A DNA stretch of 64,000 bases from Bradyrhizobium lablabi (GCF_018129385.1 NZ_JAFCLN010000001.1:1-64000), one strand, 5' to 3'. Positions 24,309 to 33,965 are shown, counted from the first letter of the stretch. Translations and numbers: made by a program. Notes: generated by a model not told the origin, from the sequence alone.

Positions 24309-25120
24309 ACGCATCCAAGCAGCTCCGCCTTCAAGCCGCTCCCGTCGAACGTCCGGTAACGCTCCGCGCGGAAGATATCGTTGTGACGTTCAAGACTCGC
24401 GATCATGTGGTGGAAGCGATCCGCAAAGTGGATTTCGAGCTCTATCAGGGCGAAACGCTTGCGATCGTCGGGCCTTCCGGTTGCGGCAAGTCGACGCTAT
24501 TCAATGTCATCGCCGGACTGCTTCCTCCTACGCGAGGTCATGTCGAGGTCGCAGGTCGCAGGGTGGACGATGCGACAGGGCACGTCGGTTACATGTTGCA
24601 GAAGGACCTGCTTCTTCCCTGGCGAACAGTCATCGAAAATGTCGTCCTTGGTCTTGAGGTGCGCAACGTCCCGAAAGCCCGGTCTTACGAGATCGCGCGG
24701 GAACTGATCCAGGCTTACGGTCTGGCGGGTTTCGAGAATGCGAAGCCGTCGTCGCTTTCGGGCGGAATGCGTCAGCGTGTGGCTATCATGCGAACGCTGG
24801 CCTTCGATCCGGAAGTGATATTGCTGGACGAGCCATTTTCGGCGCTTGATTTCCAGACACGTCTGTTGTTGCAGGTTGAGGTCTCTCGTATCATCCGCGA
24901 CCGCGGCAAGAGCGCGATCCTGGTAACGCACGATATCGGCGAAGCAATTGCGATGGCGGACCGGGTTCTCGTCCTGACCGGCCGCCCTGCGACGGTCAAG
25001 GCATTCCACAAGATCGACTTGCCGAGAACGGGGCGCGACCCGGCTTCACTACGAACGGACCCCGCATTCCATGTCTATTTCGCGAAGATCTGGGCCGACC
25101 TGGAAATGCCTCAGCTTTAG
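24305..25120 (+). CDS. NitT/TauT-type ABC transporter ATPase
   Basis: A 271-residue ATPase with Walker A IVGPSGCGKSTLFNVI, Q-loop MLQKDLLLPWRT, signature LSGGMRQRVAIMRTLA, Walker B VILLDEPFSALD and H-loop LVTHDIGEAIAMADR. The Q-loop and D-loop sequences are those of the SsuB/TauB/NrtD group. It ends the importer-rut operon, coupled to rutD by a four-base overlap. After it comes a non-coding gap with a tRNA-like fragment. Confidence 0.92.
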   Translation: MNASKQLRLQAAPVERPVTLRAEDIVVTFKTRDHVVEAIRKVDFELYQGETLAIVGPSGCGKSTLFNVIAGLLPPTRGHVEVAGRRVDDATGHVGYMLQKDLLLPWRTVIENVVLGLEVRNVPKARSYEIARELIQAYGLAGFENAKPSSLSGGMRQRVAIMRTLAFDPEVILLDEPFSALDFQTRLLLQVEVSRIIRDRGKSAILVTHDIGEAIAMADRVLVLTGRPATVKAFHKIDLPRTGRDPASLRTDPAFHVYFAKIWADLEMPQL

Positions 25121-25159
25121 AGTTCCGTCTGCGCAGTTGCTCCGAAGGGCCCATCGTCG

Positions 25160-25210
25160 CGTCCGGGTTCGAGCCCCGGTCGCGCCGGCTATCGCAAAAT
25201 CAAACACTTG
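25160..25210 (+). repeat. Degenerate tRNA 3'-end-like sequence (candidate att remnant)
   Basis: CCGGG-TTCGAGC-CCCGG (25163-25179) is a perfect T-arm, followed by TCGCGCC, a discriminator-like G and GCT instead of CCA. No acceptor partner (GGCGCGA), D-arm or anticodon arm exists upstream, so this is not a functional tRNA. It is in the same orientation as tRNA-Lys at 6620-6695, and both the T-arm and the flank beyond the 3' end are similar (ATCGCAAATCAA after tRNA-Lys, ATCGCAAAATCAA here). A complete tRNA at one end and a 3' fragment at the other is the geometry of an integrated island. The rest of 25121-25410 holds no gene. Confidence 0.5.
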
Positions 25211-25410
25211 TCGTGGTGCCGACGCGAACTGCTGTGCCGCGCGTTCAACGCCATAGTTCCCGTTCGATGGCGGCGCAATGCTGCGCCGACCACATCACAG
25301 CGTTCAAATTCGAAACATTGCGGCAAACATGGGAATACGCCGCGCCCATTAGCGTGCAAGTCGTGGGAAAGGGCACCCTCATGGCATTGGGCGCCGTGGG
25401 AGCGACAATC

Positions 25411-28038
25411 ATGTTGAAGTCAGCGATGTCAGGACTTGTCGGTTTCTGCGCGCGCTACCCTTGGAGGATATTCATCCTCGGGCTGTTGATCGCTGCCGCG
25501 GCCGTCGCCTTCGACCTCACGCATTTCTCGATCACAACGAATACGGAAAACCTCATCGCCAGTGATCTGCCCTGGCGGCAGCGTCAGGCCGATTTCGTCA
25601 AGACCTTTCCGCAGAAGGAAATCCTGGTGGTCGTGGCGGCGCCGACGCCGGAAGATTCCGAGCAGGCGGCCAGTGCATTGGAGAGGCAGCTCGGCAAACG
25701 GCCGGACCTGTTCCGGTCGGTCGCCCAGTCGGATGGCGGAAAATTCTTTCAGCAAAATGGTCTCCTGTTCGAGCCGCTGCCAAAGCTCAAGGAATCGATG
25801 GCGGGACTGTCGAGCGCCGACATCCTGGTCGGCACGCTGGCGGCCGATCCGAGCCTGCGTGGCGCCATGAAGGCGCTTGGCTTTGCCGCTGACGGCGTGC
25901 AAGGCGGCGACTTGAAGCTCGACCAGCTTGTCTGGCCGCTCTCGCTTGCCGGCAAGACGCTCGGCGATGTGCTCGCCGGCAGGCCGGCAACGTTCTCCTG
26001 GCAGACGCTGGTGCAGGGCGCGCCGCCGCAAGCCGAGCAGTTGCGTCATTTCATCGAGGTGCAGCCGGTGCTGGATTATTCGGCGCTACAGCCGGGCCGC
26101 AAGGCGACGGACGGCATTCGGCATGCGGTTAGCGACCTGAAGCTTGCGGAGAAATTCGGTGCGACCGTGCAATTGACCGGCGTGGTGCCCCTGAACGACG
26201 ACCAGTTTTCGGTGATCAGGCAAAGCGCGCTGCGCGACACCCTGACCGCCCTGTTCGGGACGCTGATTGTGCTGTGGCTGGCGCTGCGCTCGTGGAAGAT
26301 TGTCGCCGCCGTCGCCTTCAGCGTGATCGTCGGCCTTGCCACCACGGCTGCGCTTGGCCTCGCGCTGGTCGGCGCCTTCAACCTGCTCTCGATCGCCTTC
26401 TTCGTTCTGTTCGTCGGTCTCGGTGTCGACTTCGGGATCCAGTTCAGCGTGCGTTACCGTTCGGAGCGGCATGAGCACGACGACCTGCACGAGGCGCTGA
26501 GAAAGGCTGCGCGCGAGGTGGCTGCGCCCCTTACATTGGCCGCGGCGGCCACCGCCGTCGCCTTCTTCTCGTTCCTGCCGACGCCCTACAAGGGATTGTC
26601 CGAGCTTGGCCTGATCGCCGGATGCGGCATGCTGGTCGCCTTCCTGTGCAGCGTCACCCTGGTGCCGGCGGTGCTGGCGCTGCTCTCTCCGCCGGGCGAG
26701 GCGGTGCCCGTCGGGTTCGCCAGACTGGCCGCGCTTGACGATTTTCTACAGCGGCACCGCATCGTCGTCATCACCGGCACTTTCGCTGTGGTTCTCGCGG
26801 GAACGCCGCTGCTGTCCCGCCTGCCGTTCGACTTCAACCCGATCAACTTGCAGGATCAGAAGGCCCCGTCGGTGGTGGCCTATCGCGAGTTGCAGGGAAA
26901 TCCGCTGACCAGCGGGACAGAGGCGGAAGTCGTCGCCGGATCGCTTGGCGATGCCGATGCCATCGCCGGACGTCTGGCGGCATTGCCGCAAGTGCTGCGT
27001 ACGCTGACGCTCAACAGCTTCGTACCCGCCGATCAGGATCAGAAGATTTCCGTCGTCAAGAGCGCCGCAACCCGTCTTCGTGGCGCGCTCGATCCGAAAC
27101 GCGATCCCGCGCCTTCGGACAAGGATAATGTCGATGCGATCCGCGCCACGGCGGCGAATCTTCTGAAGGCTGCCGGCACTGCGACCGGGCCGGGCGCTGA
27201 CGCCGCGCGAAGCGTTTCCGGCCTGCTGACGCGCCTGGCTCAATCCGACCCGGCAACGCGCAAGCGCGCCGAAGCCGCCGTCGTTCCATCGTTGAACCAC
27301 GATCTGGAACGGCTGCGGAACAGCCTCGATCCGCAGCCTGTGACCATCAAGGACCTTCCGCAGAACCTCGTTCGCGACTGGCTGCTGCCTGACGGACGTG
27401 CCCGCGTGCAGGCGCTGCCGAAAGGCGACGTCAGCAATGTCGGCGTACTCCGAAATTTCGCAACATCCGTCCTGTCGGTCGAACCATCTGCGACCGGCCC
27501 CGCAATCAGTCTCTACGAGTCCGGCAAAACGGTCATCGAAGCGTTCGCCGAAGCGGGCATCGTCGCGCTGGTCGCCATCGCAGTGCTGCTCCTGATCGCA
27601 TTGCGGCGGGTGACGGATGTCCTCCTGACGCTGATACCGCTGTTGCTGGCCGGCGCCGTTACGCTGGAGATATGTGCGCTGACGGGCACGGTGCTCAATT
27701 TCGCCAACATCATCGCGCTGCCGCTGCTGCTCGGCGTGGGCGTCGCGTTCAAGATCTATTACATCCTCGCCTGGCGCGAAGGCAAAACGGGGTTGCTGCA
27801 ATCCAGCCTGACGCGCGCGGTGATCTTCAGTGCGATGACCAATGCAGTGGCGTTCGGCAGCATGTGGTCGTCCAGCTACCCCGGGATGTCCAGCATGGGC
27901 AAGATGATGGCGCTCGCGCTGCTGTGCACGATGGCTGCGGCCGTGCTGTTCCAGCCGGTTTTGATGGGACCGCCGCGCCAGGTAAGGGGAACTGCCGGCG
28001 CGCCGGCCAGGAATCTGGTGTCTGACGTCGCGGAGTAA
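25411..28038 (+). CDS. hpnN: Hopanoid transporter of the MMPL/RND family (HpnN)
   Basis: A roughly 875-residue inner-membrane RND-type protein with two homologous halves. Each half has one membrane helix, a large periplasmic domain and a cluster of helices. Start choice: ATG 25411 (MLKSAMSGLVGFCARYPWRI) preceded by GGGAG; the frame stays open to 25213, and ATGs at 25381 and 25426 are alternatives. Motifs include FVGLGVDFGIQFSVRYRSER in the first half and FANIIALPLLLGVGVAFKIY in the second, matching HpnN, which moves hopanoids to the outer membrane. No other hopanoid gene lies nearby, so it is detached from the hpn cluster. Confidence 0.82.
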   Translation: MLKSAMSGLVGFCARYPWRIFILGLLIAAAAVAFDLTHFSITTNTENLIASDLPWRQRQADFVKTFPQKEILVVVAAPTPEDSEQAASALERQLGKRPDLFRSVAQSDGGKFFQQNGLLFEPLPKLKESMAGLSSADILVGTLAADPSLRGAMKALGFAADGVQGGDLKLDQLVWPLSLAGKTLGDVLAGRPATFSWQTLVQGAPPQAEQLRHFIEVQPVLDYSALQPGRKATDGIRHAVSDLKLAEKFGATVQLTGVVPLNDDQFSVIRQSALRDTLTALFGTLIVLWLALRSWKIVAAVAFSVIVGLATTAALGLALVGAFNLLSIAFFVLFVGLGVDFGIQFSVRYRSERHEHDDLHEALRKAAREVAAPLTLAAAATAVAFFSFLPTPYKGLSELGLIAGCGMLVAFLCSVTLVPAVLALLSPPGEAVPVGFARLAALDDFLQRHRIVVITGTFAVVLAGTPLLSRLPFDFNPINLQDQKAPSVVAYRELQGNPLTSGTEAEVVAGSLGDADAIAGRLAALPQVLRTLTLNSFVPADQDQKISVVKSAATRLRGALDPKRDPAPSDKDNVDAIRATAANLLKAAGTATGPGADAARSVSGLLTRLAQSDPATRKRAEAAVVPSLNHDLERLRNSLDPQPVTIKDLPQNLVRDWLLPDGRARVQALPKGDVSNVGVLRNFATSVLSVEPSATGPAISLYESGKTVIEAFAEAGIVALVAIAVLLLIALRRVTDVLLTLIPLLLAGAVTLEICALTGTVLNFANIIALPLLLGVGVAFKIYYILAWREGKTGLLQSSLTRAVIFSAMTNAVAFGSMWSSSYPGMSSMGKMMALALLCTMAAAVLFQPVLMGPPRQVRGTAGAPARNLVSDVAE

Positions 28039-28081
28039 ACGGCCGCGCGAGGGAAGGATGCCGTGGCGCCGCGAAGCTGCG

Positions 28082-30976
28082 TCAATGGACGGCGAGGGAG
28101 CCCGGACGCTGCGAAGCCAACTCGGCAAGCAAGTCTGCGGCCGCCCGGTATCCGCGCGTGCGAAACCCCTCGCTGAACCGGGCAAGGATCGGAGCCAGCA
28201 TGCCGTGCGCTTCCTTGCGGCGATCCTGTCGCCGCCACAGCCTCGCCAGGCTAACCGCGGTGCGCAGTTCGTAACCCAACGCTCCCTGTGTTCGGGCCAG
28301 TTCGAGCGATTGCAGGAGGGTATTTTCTGCCTGCAAGAGATCCATGTTGTCGCCGGACGTCAGCAGTTCCCCTCGGAGCCGCAACATGTCGGACATTTCC
28401 ATCCCGAAATTGCAGGACTCCCCTTCGTCAATAGCTCGCTCGATCACCTGTAACGCTTCATTGGGCCGGTTTGCCGCCGCCAGCGCCCGTGCAAGCGGGA
28501 TATTGAATCCGGACGCGCCGTTGAATCGATTGCTGTGCATTTTCTCGACCGAGCCTTGCAACAGGGCCAGCGCAGCATCGACCTCGCCTCGCTCCAGCAA
28601 CGCGGTGCCTTTCAGGGCGTCGCCGAAAATTTGCAGCGAACCGAGATTGTACCTGCGGGTTTCCGTGCGCAGCCGTTCGATATGCTCCTCAAATTCGTCA
28701 AGCTCCTGATTCCAGTAGAATACGGCGTACGCCCACAGCAGTGCGCGGCAGAGCTTTATCGGTTGATCGACGGCCGCAACATCGGCGAGGGCGGCGCGGG
28801 CGGTTTCCATGGCCTGATCGAAGTACCCTTGAAGCCAAAGGATGCGTGCCAGGGTGATCTGGGCGCGCCTGGGATAATCGAAAGTCAGGCTGCGATGGAC
28901 ATCCGCTTCCAGTCCCGAATGCAGCAAGGCTGCTTCGATATGCGAACGAGAGGCGGCAACATCGCCGAAGAAATGGTAGGAGATGCTGAGGGATACTCGC
29001 ATGCGAGCCAGTGCTGCCAAATCGTCGCTTTGCCCGGCGACGGTCTCGCCGCGCCTTGCTATGTTCAGTGACTCATCAATCCTGCCGGTGAACAGTTGCA
29101 GCCAATGCAGCCGGTCGAGCAGACGGAGCTGGCGGCGTGTGTCGCCGATTTTCTCGGCAAGTGCGAGCGCCCGCCACAGAGTGGTTGAGGTCGCTTCGTC
29201 AATTTGTCCCGACAGCATCCGTGCCGATCCAAGGGCGGCATGAAGCGCGAGATCATGCCGCTCGCTTCCGCTCACGGCACCGATCGCTTCGATGGCGCGC
29301 ATCGACCATAGTTCGCACTCGGCGAGGAACGACAATTCGAAGAACAGGGGGATCGATGCGGCAGCGAGCGCGACCCCTACCGTGCGATCTCCGCGCTCCG
29401 AGAAGCACCATGTCAGCGCGCTCCTGACGCTGCCGAACTGATCGGCGACCGCCGGGAGACTCTCGTCCGGGTTGTCACCGAGGCGCTCGAGCAATTCCAG
29501 GAAATAGCAGGCATGGCGGCGCGCCATCATTTCGGCCTTGCCGCCTGCGGCGAGCTTTTCCTGGGCGAATGCGCGCGTTACGTCGAGCAACCGGTATCGC
29601 GCCGACGGTTTGCTCGAGTCCAATGTCAGCATCGATTTGGCGACGAGGCTGGCAAGTGCGGCCATGACGGCATGGTCGTCGGTCTCTTCCGTCCTGGCGA
29701 TCGCGCGAGCCGCTTCGAGGGTAAAGCCGCCGAAAAAGACCGACAGCCGGCAAAGAACCTCGCGTTCCTGTTGGGAAAGCAGATCGTAACTCCACTCGAT
29801 GGTCGCGCGCAGCGTGCGATGTCGCGGAACCGCCGTGCGCCTTCCTTCCCACAGCATATTGAACTGCTTGTCCAGGAACTCGATCATCGGCGTGACGCCG
29901 TAGACACCGATACGGCCGGCAGCAAGTTCGATCGCAAGTGCGATGCCGTCGAGCCGCCGGCAGATCGTGCCGACATCGGTCGCGCTCGCATCGGTCAGCT
30001 CGAACCCGCCGCCGCTGGCGATCGCGCGGGCAACGAAGAGCTTGACCGCAGGGAAGGCGAGTGCCTCGACGGCCGTGAGAGGTTGGCCTTCCGGCGGATA
30101 CGCCAGCGGCAGCAGGCGGTGAATGTGCTCGCCTTCCACCCGCAGCGATTCCCGGCTTGTGGCCAGGACGTGCAACTGCGGAGCTTCCCTGTACAGCCGC
30201 TCGACCAGCGCCGCCGTTGTATCGATGACATGCTCGCAGCAATCCAGGATCAGCAGCATTTGCTTGTCGCGCAAAAATGCCGCGAGGCTGTCCGTGGGGT
30301 CGCTGGATCGCGCCGGCAGTCCGAGCGCCGATGCGACGATGCCGGGAACGAGCGTCGCATCACGGATCGCATCGAGGTCGATGAACCGGACGTGGCCGGC
30401 GAACTTATCCAGCAAGGCGCGACCGGCCGAAATGGCGACCGTGGTCTTGCCGATGCCGCCCGGTCCGACGATGGTGACAAATCGGCTGCCGGTCAGCTTT
30501 TCCGATATTTCGCTGACGGTCTGATCGCGACCGACCATCTCGATCTGGCGCGCGGGCAGATTGTCGGATTTCTCCGTGACGGGAACCGGCCTTGCGACAT
30601 CATGCCGCGCGACGTCTCCTACGAAGCAATAGCCGTGTCCGGAGACCGTAGTCAGATATCTGGCGCCGGCCTCGCCGTCGCCGAGTGCCTTCCGGAGCGA
30701 TGCGACGTGCACCCGAAGGCTGCCCTCGTCGACGTTAATGCCGGGCCACACCCGAGCGATCAGATCGTTCTTGCTGACGATGGTGCCTGCCTGCTCGACC
30801 AGCGCTACCAGAATATCGAAGGCGCGGGTAGAAAGAGGAAGCGGATGTCCGTCCTTCTCGAGCCGCCGTTGTTTGGCGTACAGGCGGAATGGGCCAAACG
30901 AAACGTCCCCCTGTACGCTGGGATCCGCGACAGGCCGACGAACAATGCCCTGTACGCGGTCGTCCATGATTGGCAC
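28082..30976 (-). CDS. Winged-helix / NB-ARC ATPase / TPR-type regulator
   Basis: 964 residues in three parts. Residues 24-120 form an OmpR/PhoB-type winged helix (FGPFRLYAKQRRL, STRAFDILVALVE, LRVHVASLRKALGD, GHGYCFVG). Residues about 145-450 are a STAND-type ATPase with Walker A GPGGIGKTT (171-179) and Walker B LLILDCCEH (about 241-249). The remainder is helical repeat sequence of TPR style. This is the AfsR-like architecture: ATP switch and repeat sensor controlling a DNA-binding domain. It is followed on the same strand by an SDR gene. A shorter relative lies at 48937-50466. The signal and targets are unknown. Confidence 0.85.
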   Translation of the reverse strand: MPIMDDRVQGIVRRPVADPSVQGDVSFGPFRLYAKQRRLEKDGHPLPLSTRAFDILVALVEQAGTIVSKNDLIARVWPGINVDEGSLRVHVASLRKALGDGEAGARYLTTVSGHGYCFVGDVARHDVARPVPVTEKSDNLPARQIEMVGRDQTVSEISEKLTGSRFVTIVGPGGIGKTTVAISAGRALLDKFAGHVRFIDLDAIRDATLVPGIVASALGLPARSSDPTDSLAAFLRDKQMLLILDCCEHVIDTTAALVERLYREAPQLHVLATSRESLRVEGEHIHRLLPLAYPPEGQPLTAVEALAFPAVKLFVARAIASGGGFELTDASATDVGTICRRLDGIALAIELAAGRIGVYGVTPMIEFLDKQFNMLWEGRRTAVPRHRTLRATIEWSYDLLSQQEREVLCRLSVFFGGFTLEAARAIARTEETDDHAVMAALASLVAKSMLTLDSSKPSARYRLLDVTRAFAQEKLAAGGKAEMMARRHACYFLELLERLGDNPDESLPAVADQFGSVRSALTWCFSERGDRTVGVALAAASIPLFFELSFLAECELWSMRAIEAIGAVSGSERHDLALHAALGSARMLSGQIDEATSTTLWRALALAEKIGDTRRQLRLLDRLHWLQLFTGRIDESLNIARRGETVAGQSDDLAALARMRVSLSISYHFFGDVAASRSHIEAALLHSGLEADVHRSLTFDYPRRAQITLARILWLQGYFDQAMETARAALADVAAVDQPIKLCRALLWAYAVFYWNQELDEFEEHIERLRTETRRYNLGSLQIFGDALKGTALLERGEVDAALALLQGSVEKMHSNRFNGASGFNIPLARALAAANRPNEALQVIERAIDEGESCNFGMEMSDMLRLRGELLTSGDNMDLLQAENTLLQSLELARTQGALGYELRTAVSLARLWRRQDRRKEAHGMLAPILARFSEGFRTRGYRAAADLLAELASQRPGSLAVH

Positions 30977-30999
30977 GCCCTTTCAGGGTTTTGCCCAGA

Positions 31000-31893
31000 C
31001 TATCCGATGATCGCTGGCTTGAGAACATCTTCGAGCCCGATGCGCCGTAGCAGTTCCGCACGGGCGCGATCGGCCACCTCGTCCACCACCGCGGCCCCGC
31101 CATCGTCAGGGCCGAAATGGATCCGCAACGGGCGCTGGCCAAATGGCATCTCCACAACCTTCGCGATGATGCGTGCGACACCTTGCGGGTCGGCGTCGCG
31201 CGGGGAGAGTTCGGCGAGCCCGCCGAGCGCAATTTCGCTGATGTCGGCGGTTGGGCCGTCGGCGTATTCTTCTGCCGTCACGGCGTCGCGGGGGCGGCCG
31301 GAGCGAACATAATGTCCGGGGCCCAACGCGCCGGGAACGACGATCGCGGTCTCGATGCCCCAGCGCGCGAGTTCTCCGGCATAGCTTAGCGCGAGCGCAT
31401 CCAGGGCAGCTTTTGAAGAGGCGTAGGTTCCCAGAAAAGGCACTGCGCCGCCACGCGCCGTGCTGGAGGAGATCCACACCAGCAAGCCGCGTCCCTGCTT
31501 GCGCAGTTGCGGCAAGGCCGCGCGGTTGACACGCTGCGTGCTGAGCACGTTGGTGTCGTACAGTTCCGCGAGTTGCTCCGGCGTGAAGGCTTCCGCCGGC
31601 CCGTAGACGATTTGTCCGGCACTGTGCACGATCACATCGAGCCGGCCGTTATCGGCGATGATCCGTTCGATCGCCGAATTGACGGAAGTGTCTGAAGAAA
31701 CGTCGAGCTCGATGGCCCGCAGATCGAGGCCGTCGCGCTTCGCTAGCCCTTCGATTTCCCCGATACGGCCGGCGTTCCGGCCCTTCGTTTCACGCATCGA
31801 TGCGTAGACCGAATGCCCCGCCCGTGCCAGTTCGATGCATGTGTTTCTTCCGATGCCGTTCGCGGCCCCCGTAACGACGACGACTTTGCGCAT
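31000..31893 (-). CDS. Short-chain dehydrogenase/reductase
   Basis: A 297-residue SDR. The NAD(P)-binding motif TGAANGIGRN sits at the N-terminus, the structural NxAG equivalent reads VHSAGQI, and the catalytic residues are Ser in WISSSTARGG and Tyr-x-x-x-Lys in GTYASSKAALDAL. Length and C-terminal extension place it among the larger classical SDRs. It is transcribed in the same direction as the downstream regulator (24-base gap), with SDR first, so the two may share a transcript. The substrate is unknown. Confidence 0.88.
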   Translation of the reverse strand: MRKVVVVTGAANGIGRNTCIELARAGHSVYASMRETKGRNAGRIGEIEGLAKRDGLDLRAIELDVSSDTSVNSAIERIIADNGRLDVIVHSAGQIVYGPAEAFTPEQLAELYDTNVLSTQRVNRAALPQLRKQGRGLLVWISSSTARGGAVPFLGTYASSKAALDALALSYAGELARWGIETAIVVPGALGPGHYVRSGRPRDAVTAEEYADGPTADISEIALGGLAELSPRDADPQGVARIIAKVVEMPFGQRPLRIHFGPDDGGAAVVDEVADRARAELLRRIGLEDVLKPAIIG

Positions 31894-32292
31894 CCCATCC
31901 CCTGATTACTTTCGGATTCCGTTCGGTCCGGCAGTGGTCTGGCGGCACAACCAGATCGCTTGGTGATGTCAGATCGCTGCCTGTGAGCGAAGAATGCCTC
32001 TGGCTTAGGGCGTGCTCGCTGCCGGGTCTTTCGGACCTCTCGATGCAATTTTCACAACGCACGATTTTTTCAAATTGCCCGCATTCGGTCAGGGAGAGGC
32101 TTGCCTGAGCGCACTCGTCATCCAATGCGGCCCGGTGTGGAACGGTCGCGTCCGTCGGATGCGTGCCTTCCTGAAAATTCCGGTGAGTTTGAGAAGCGCG
32201 CGGCTCCGGCCGACGGCTACAAGCGCAGCGTTGGCACGTGTTTGCCGGGCCGGAAGCCGGTGGCATGGAACTCACGACGCCTAGGAGATGCA
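31894..32292. promoter_or_regulatory. Divergent intergenic region, SDR and catalase-like genes
   Basis: About 400 bases without a gene. A plus-strand frame is open from 32101 into the catalase-like gene, but the ribosome binding site and the membrane-anchor start favour 32293, so that extension is not coding. The region contains a short AT-rich tract (TTTTTTCAAATT near 32066) that may mark a promoter. I find no convincing repeat or RNA. Confidence 0.4.
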
Positions 32293-33348
32293 ATGAACCA
32301 GCCAAGCCAATTGCCGCGCTCGGGTTTTGGATCACTCGTCCTGATCGCTGCCGTGCTCGGAGGTGGCGCGGCTGCCTTCGCGTATACAGCCGGATGGCTG
32401 TCGCCCCATCGGCTGACGCCGGAAAAGATGGTGGAAGCGTTGACCCCGCCGGGCGTCGATCCGCTCGGCCACCGGCGCAATCATGCCAAGGGAATTTGCT
32501 TCACCGGCGTCTTCGAGTCGAACGGTAACGGCGTGCCGCTTTCGACCGCGAGGGTCTTTGCGGCGGGCCGATATCCGGCGCTCGGCCGCTTCAACCTCGG
32601 CACTCCCAATCCGGGTGCGGCCGATGGCACGGTACGGGTGCGCGGCATGGGCCTGTTGATCTCGTCGGACGACGGCCGCGAATGGCGGACGGCGATGATC
32701 AATCCGCCGGTCTTTCCGGTTTCCACGCCACAGGCATTCTACGGCCTTCTGCATGCCTCGGGCAGCAAGGACCCCAACGCCATGAAAGCCTTCGCGGCGG
32801 CCAATCCGGAAATCGCTGCATTTGCTGACTGGGCCAAGACAGCGCCCTGGACCGCGAGCTATGCGGAAGAGCCGTATCATGGCCTCAACAGCTTCATCTT
32901 TACCGACGGCGGCGGCAACGACCATGCGGTGCGATGGGCGCTGGAGCCTGCCGCGCAGCCGGTCCCGATCTCGCAGGATGAGCTCGAGAAGCGCGGCCCG
33001 AACTACCTCGAAAAGGAGATTGCGGAACGCGTGCGCGACACAGGTCCGCAACGATGGAACATGGTGGTGACGGTGGCCGATCCCGGCGACCAGACCGCCG
33101 ATCCGAGCAAGGCCTGGCCGCAGGGACGCCGGACAGTGACGGTCGGAACGCTGATCGTGCAAAGGATCGAGGCCGAGCGCAACGGCCCCTGCCGCGACAT
33201 CAACTTCGATCCGACCGTGCTGCCGCCGGGCATCCGCGTATCTGACGATCCGTTCCCGGCCGCGCGTTCGTCGGTCTACCGAAAGTCCTACGATCTGCGC
33301 ACGGCCGAGGCCAAGGACTATCCGCGAACCGAGGTAGCCAAGCCATGA
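32293..33348 (+). CDS. Membrane-anchored catalase-family peroxidase (SrpA-like)
   Basis: 351 residues from ATG 32293 with GGAGA five bases upstream. Residues 12-33 form a single membrane anchor (FGSLVLIAAVLGGGAAAFAY). The rest is a minimal catalase fold: distal-side histidine in RRNHAKGICFTG, RVFAAGRYPALGRFNLGTP, and the proximal heme Arg-x-x-x-Tyr in ARSSVYRKSYDL near the C-terminus. Small catalases of this type act as peroxidases on the outer face of the inner membrane. The gene overlaps the cytochrome b561 gene by four bases, so the cytochrome probably passes electrons from the quinol pool to it. Confidence 0.85.
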   Translation: MNQPSQLPRSGFGSLVLIAAVLGGGAAAFAYTAGWLSPHRLTPEKMVEALTPPGVDPLGHRRNHAKGICFTGVFESNGNGVPLSTARVFAAGRYPALGRFNLGTPNPGAADGTVRVRGMGLLISSDDGREWRTAMINPPVFPVSTPQAFYGLLHASGSKDPNAMKAFAAANPEIAAFADWAKTAPWTASYAEEPYHGLNSFIFTDGGGNDHAVRWALEPAAQPVPISQDELEKRGPNYLEKEIAERVRDTGPQRWNMVVTVADPGDQTADPSKAWPQGRRTVTVGTLIVQRIEAERNGPCRDINFDPTVLPPGIRVSDDPFPAARSSVYRKSYDLRTAEAKDYPRTEVAKP

Positions 33349-33965
33349 CCAGCCTTCCTCACCGTTTCACCCTGCTTCAGCGCTTGCTGCACTGGCTGAT
33401 GGCCGTCTGCATCATCGCCATGTTTTTCATCGGCGTGGGCATGGTATCGACCGTCACTCCGAAATATCTGCCGCTGATTTCGATCCACAAGACGCTGGGC
33501 GTTACGCTCCTGGTCCTGGTGCTGATCCGGCTGGCGCTGCGGCTGTACTACGGAGCTCCGCCGCTGCCCGTCGACCTGCCGGCGACGATCAAGCTTGGAG
33601 CGTACCTGTCTCACGTCGCGCTGTATGGCCTGATGATCGTCATGCCGCTGCTTGGTGTGAGCATGCTTTGGGCCGCCGCCTATCCGGTCGTGCTTGCCGG
33701 CGGCATTCAAATTCCCCCGCTGCTGCCGCAGAGCGATGGCGTGCACACGCTGCTCTGGAACGCGCATTTCTATCTTGCCTTTGCGTTCTTTGCGCTGGTG
33801 CTGCTGCATGTCGCCGCCGCGCTGTTCCATGCCTTGATCCGGCGCGACGGCGTGTTCGAGACCATCTCGCCCGTGTCGTTGGCGGCCAGGGCGACCCCGG
33901 CCGAACGAGATACGCATGCCCGGCCGGCGGTGAACGTGCAAACCGAAAAGTATTCTCGCGGGTGA
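33345..33965 (+). CDS. Cytochrome b561
   Basis: A 206-residue four-helix membrane cytochrome. Heme-ligand histidines appear in HRFTLLQRLLHWLMA, ISIHKTLGV and LLHVAAALFHALI. It starts in an ATGA overlap with the catalase-like gene, a pairing found in several proteobacteria. It most likely oxidises ubiquinol and reduces its periplasmic heme partner. The last 35 residues are a polar cytoplasmic tail. No terminator is evident before dps. Confidence 0.9.
   Translation: MTSLPHRFTLLQRLLHWLMAVCIIAMFFIGVGMVSTVTPKYLPLISIHKTLGVTLLVLVLIRLALRLYYGAPPLPVDLPATIKLGAYLSHVALYGLMIVMPLLGVSMLWAAAYPVVLAGGIQIPPLLPQSDGVHTLLWNAHFYLAFAFFALVLLHVAAALFHALIRRDGVFETISPVSLAARATPAERDTHARPAVNVQTEKYSRG

Noticed and set aside
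25112-25187. A full tRNA gene at the tRNA-like sequence
   Set aside because: Only the T-arm and 3' strand are present; no matching acceptor 5' strand, D-arm or anticodon arm exists upstream.
29513-31312. A 599-codon plus-strand frame across the STAND regulator and SDR genes
   Set aside because: It runs antisense to two well-supported genes and lacks a ribosome binding site or a domain.
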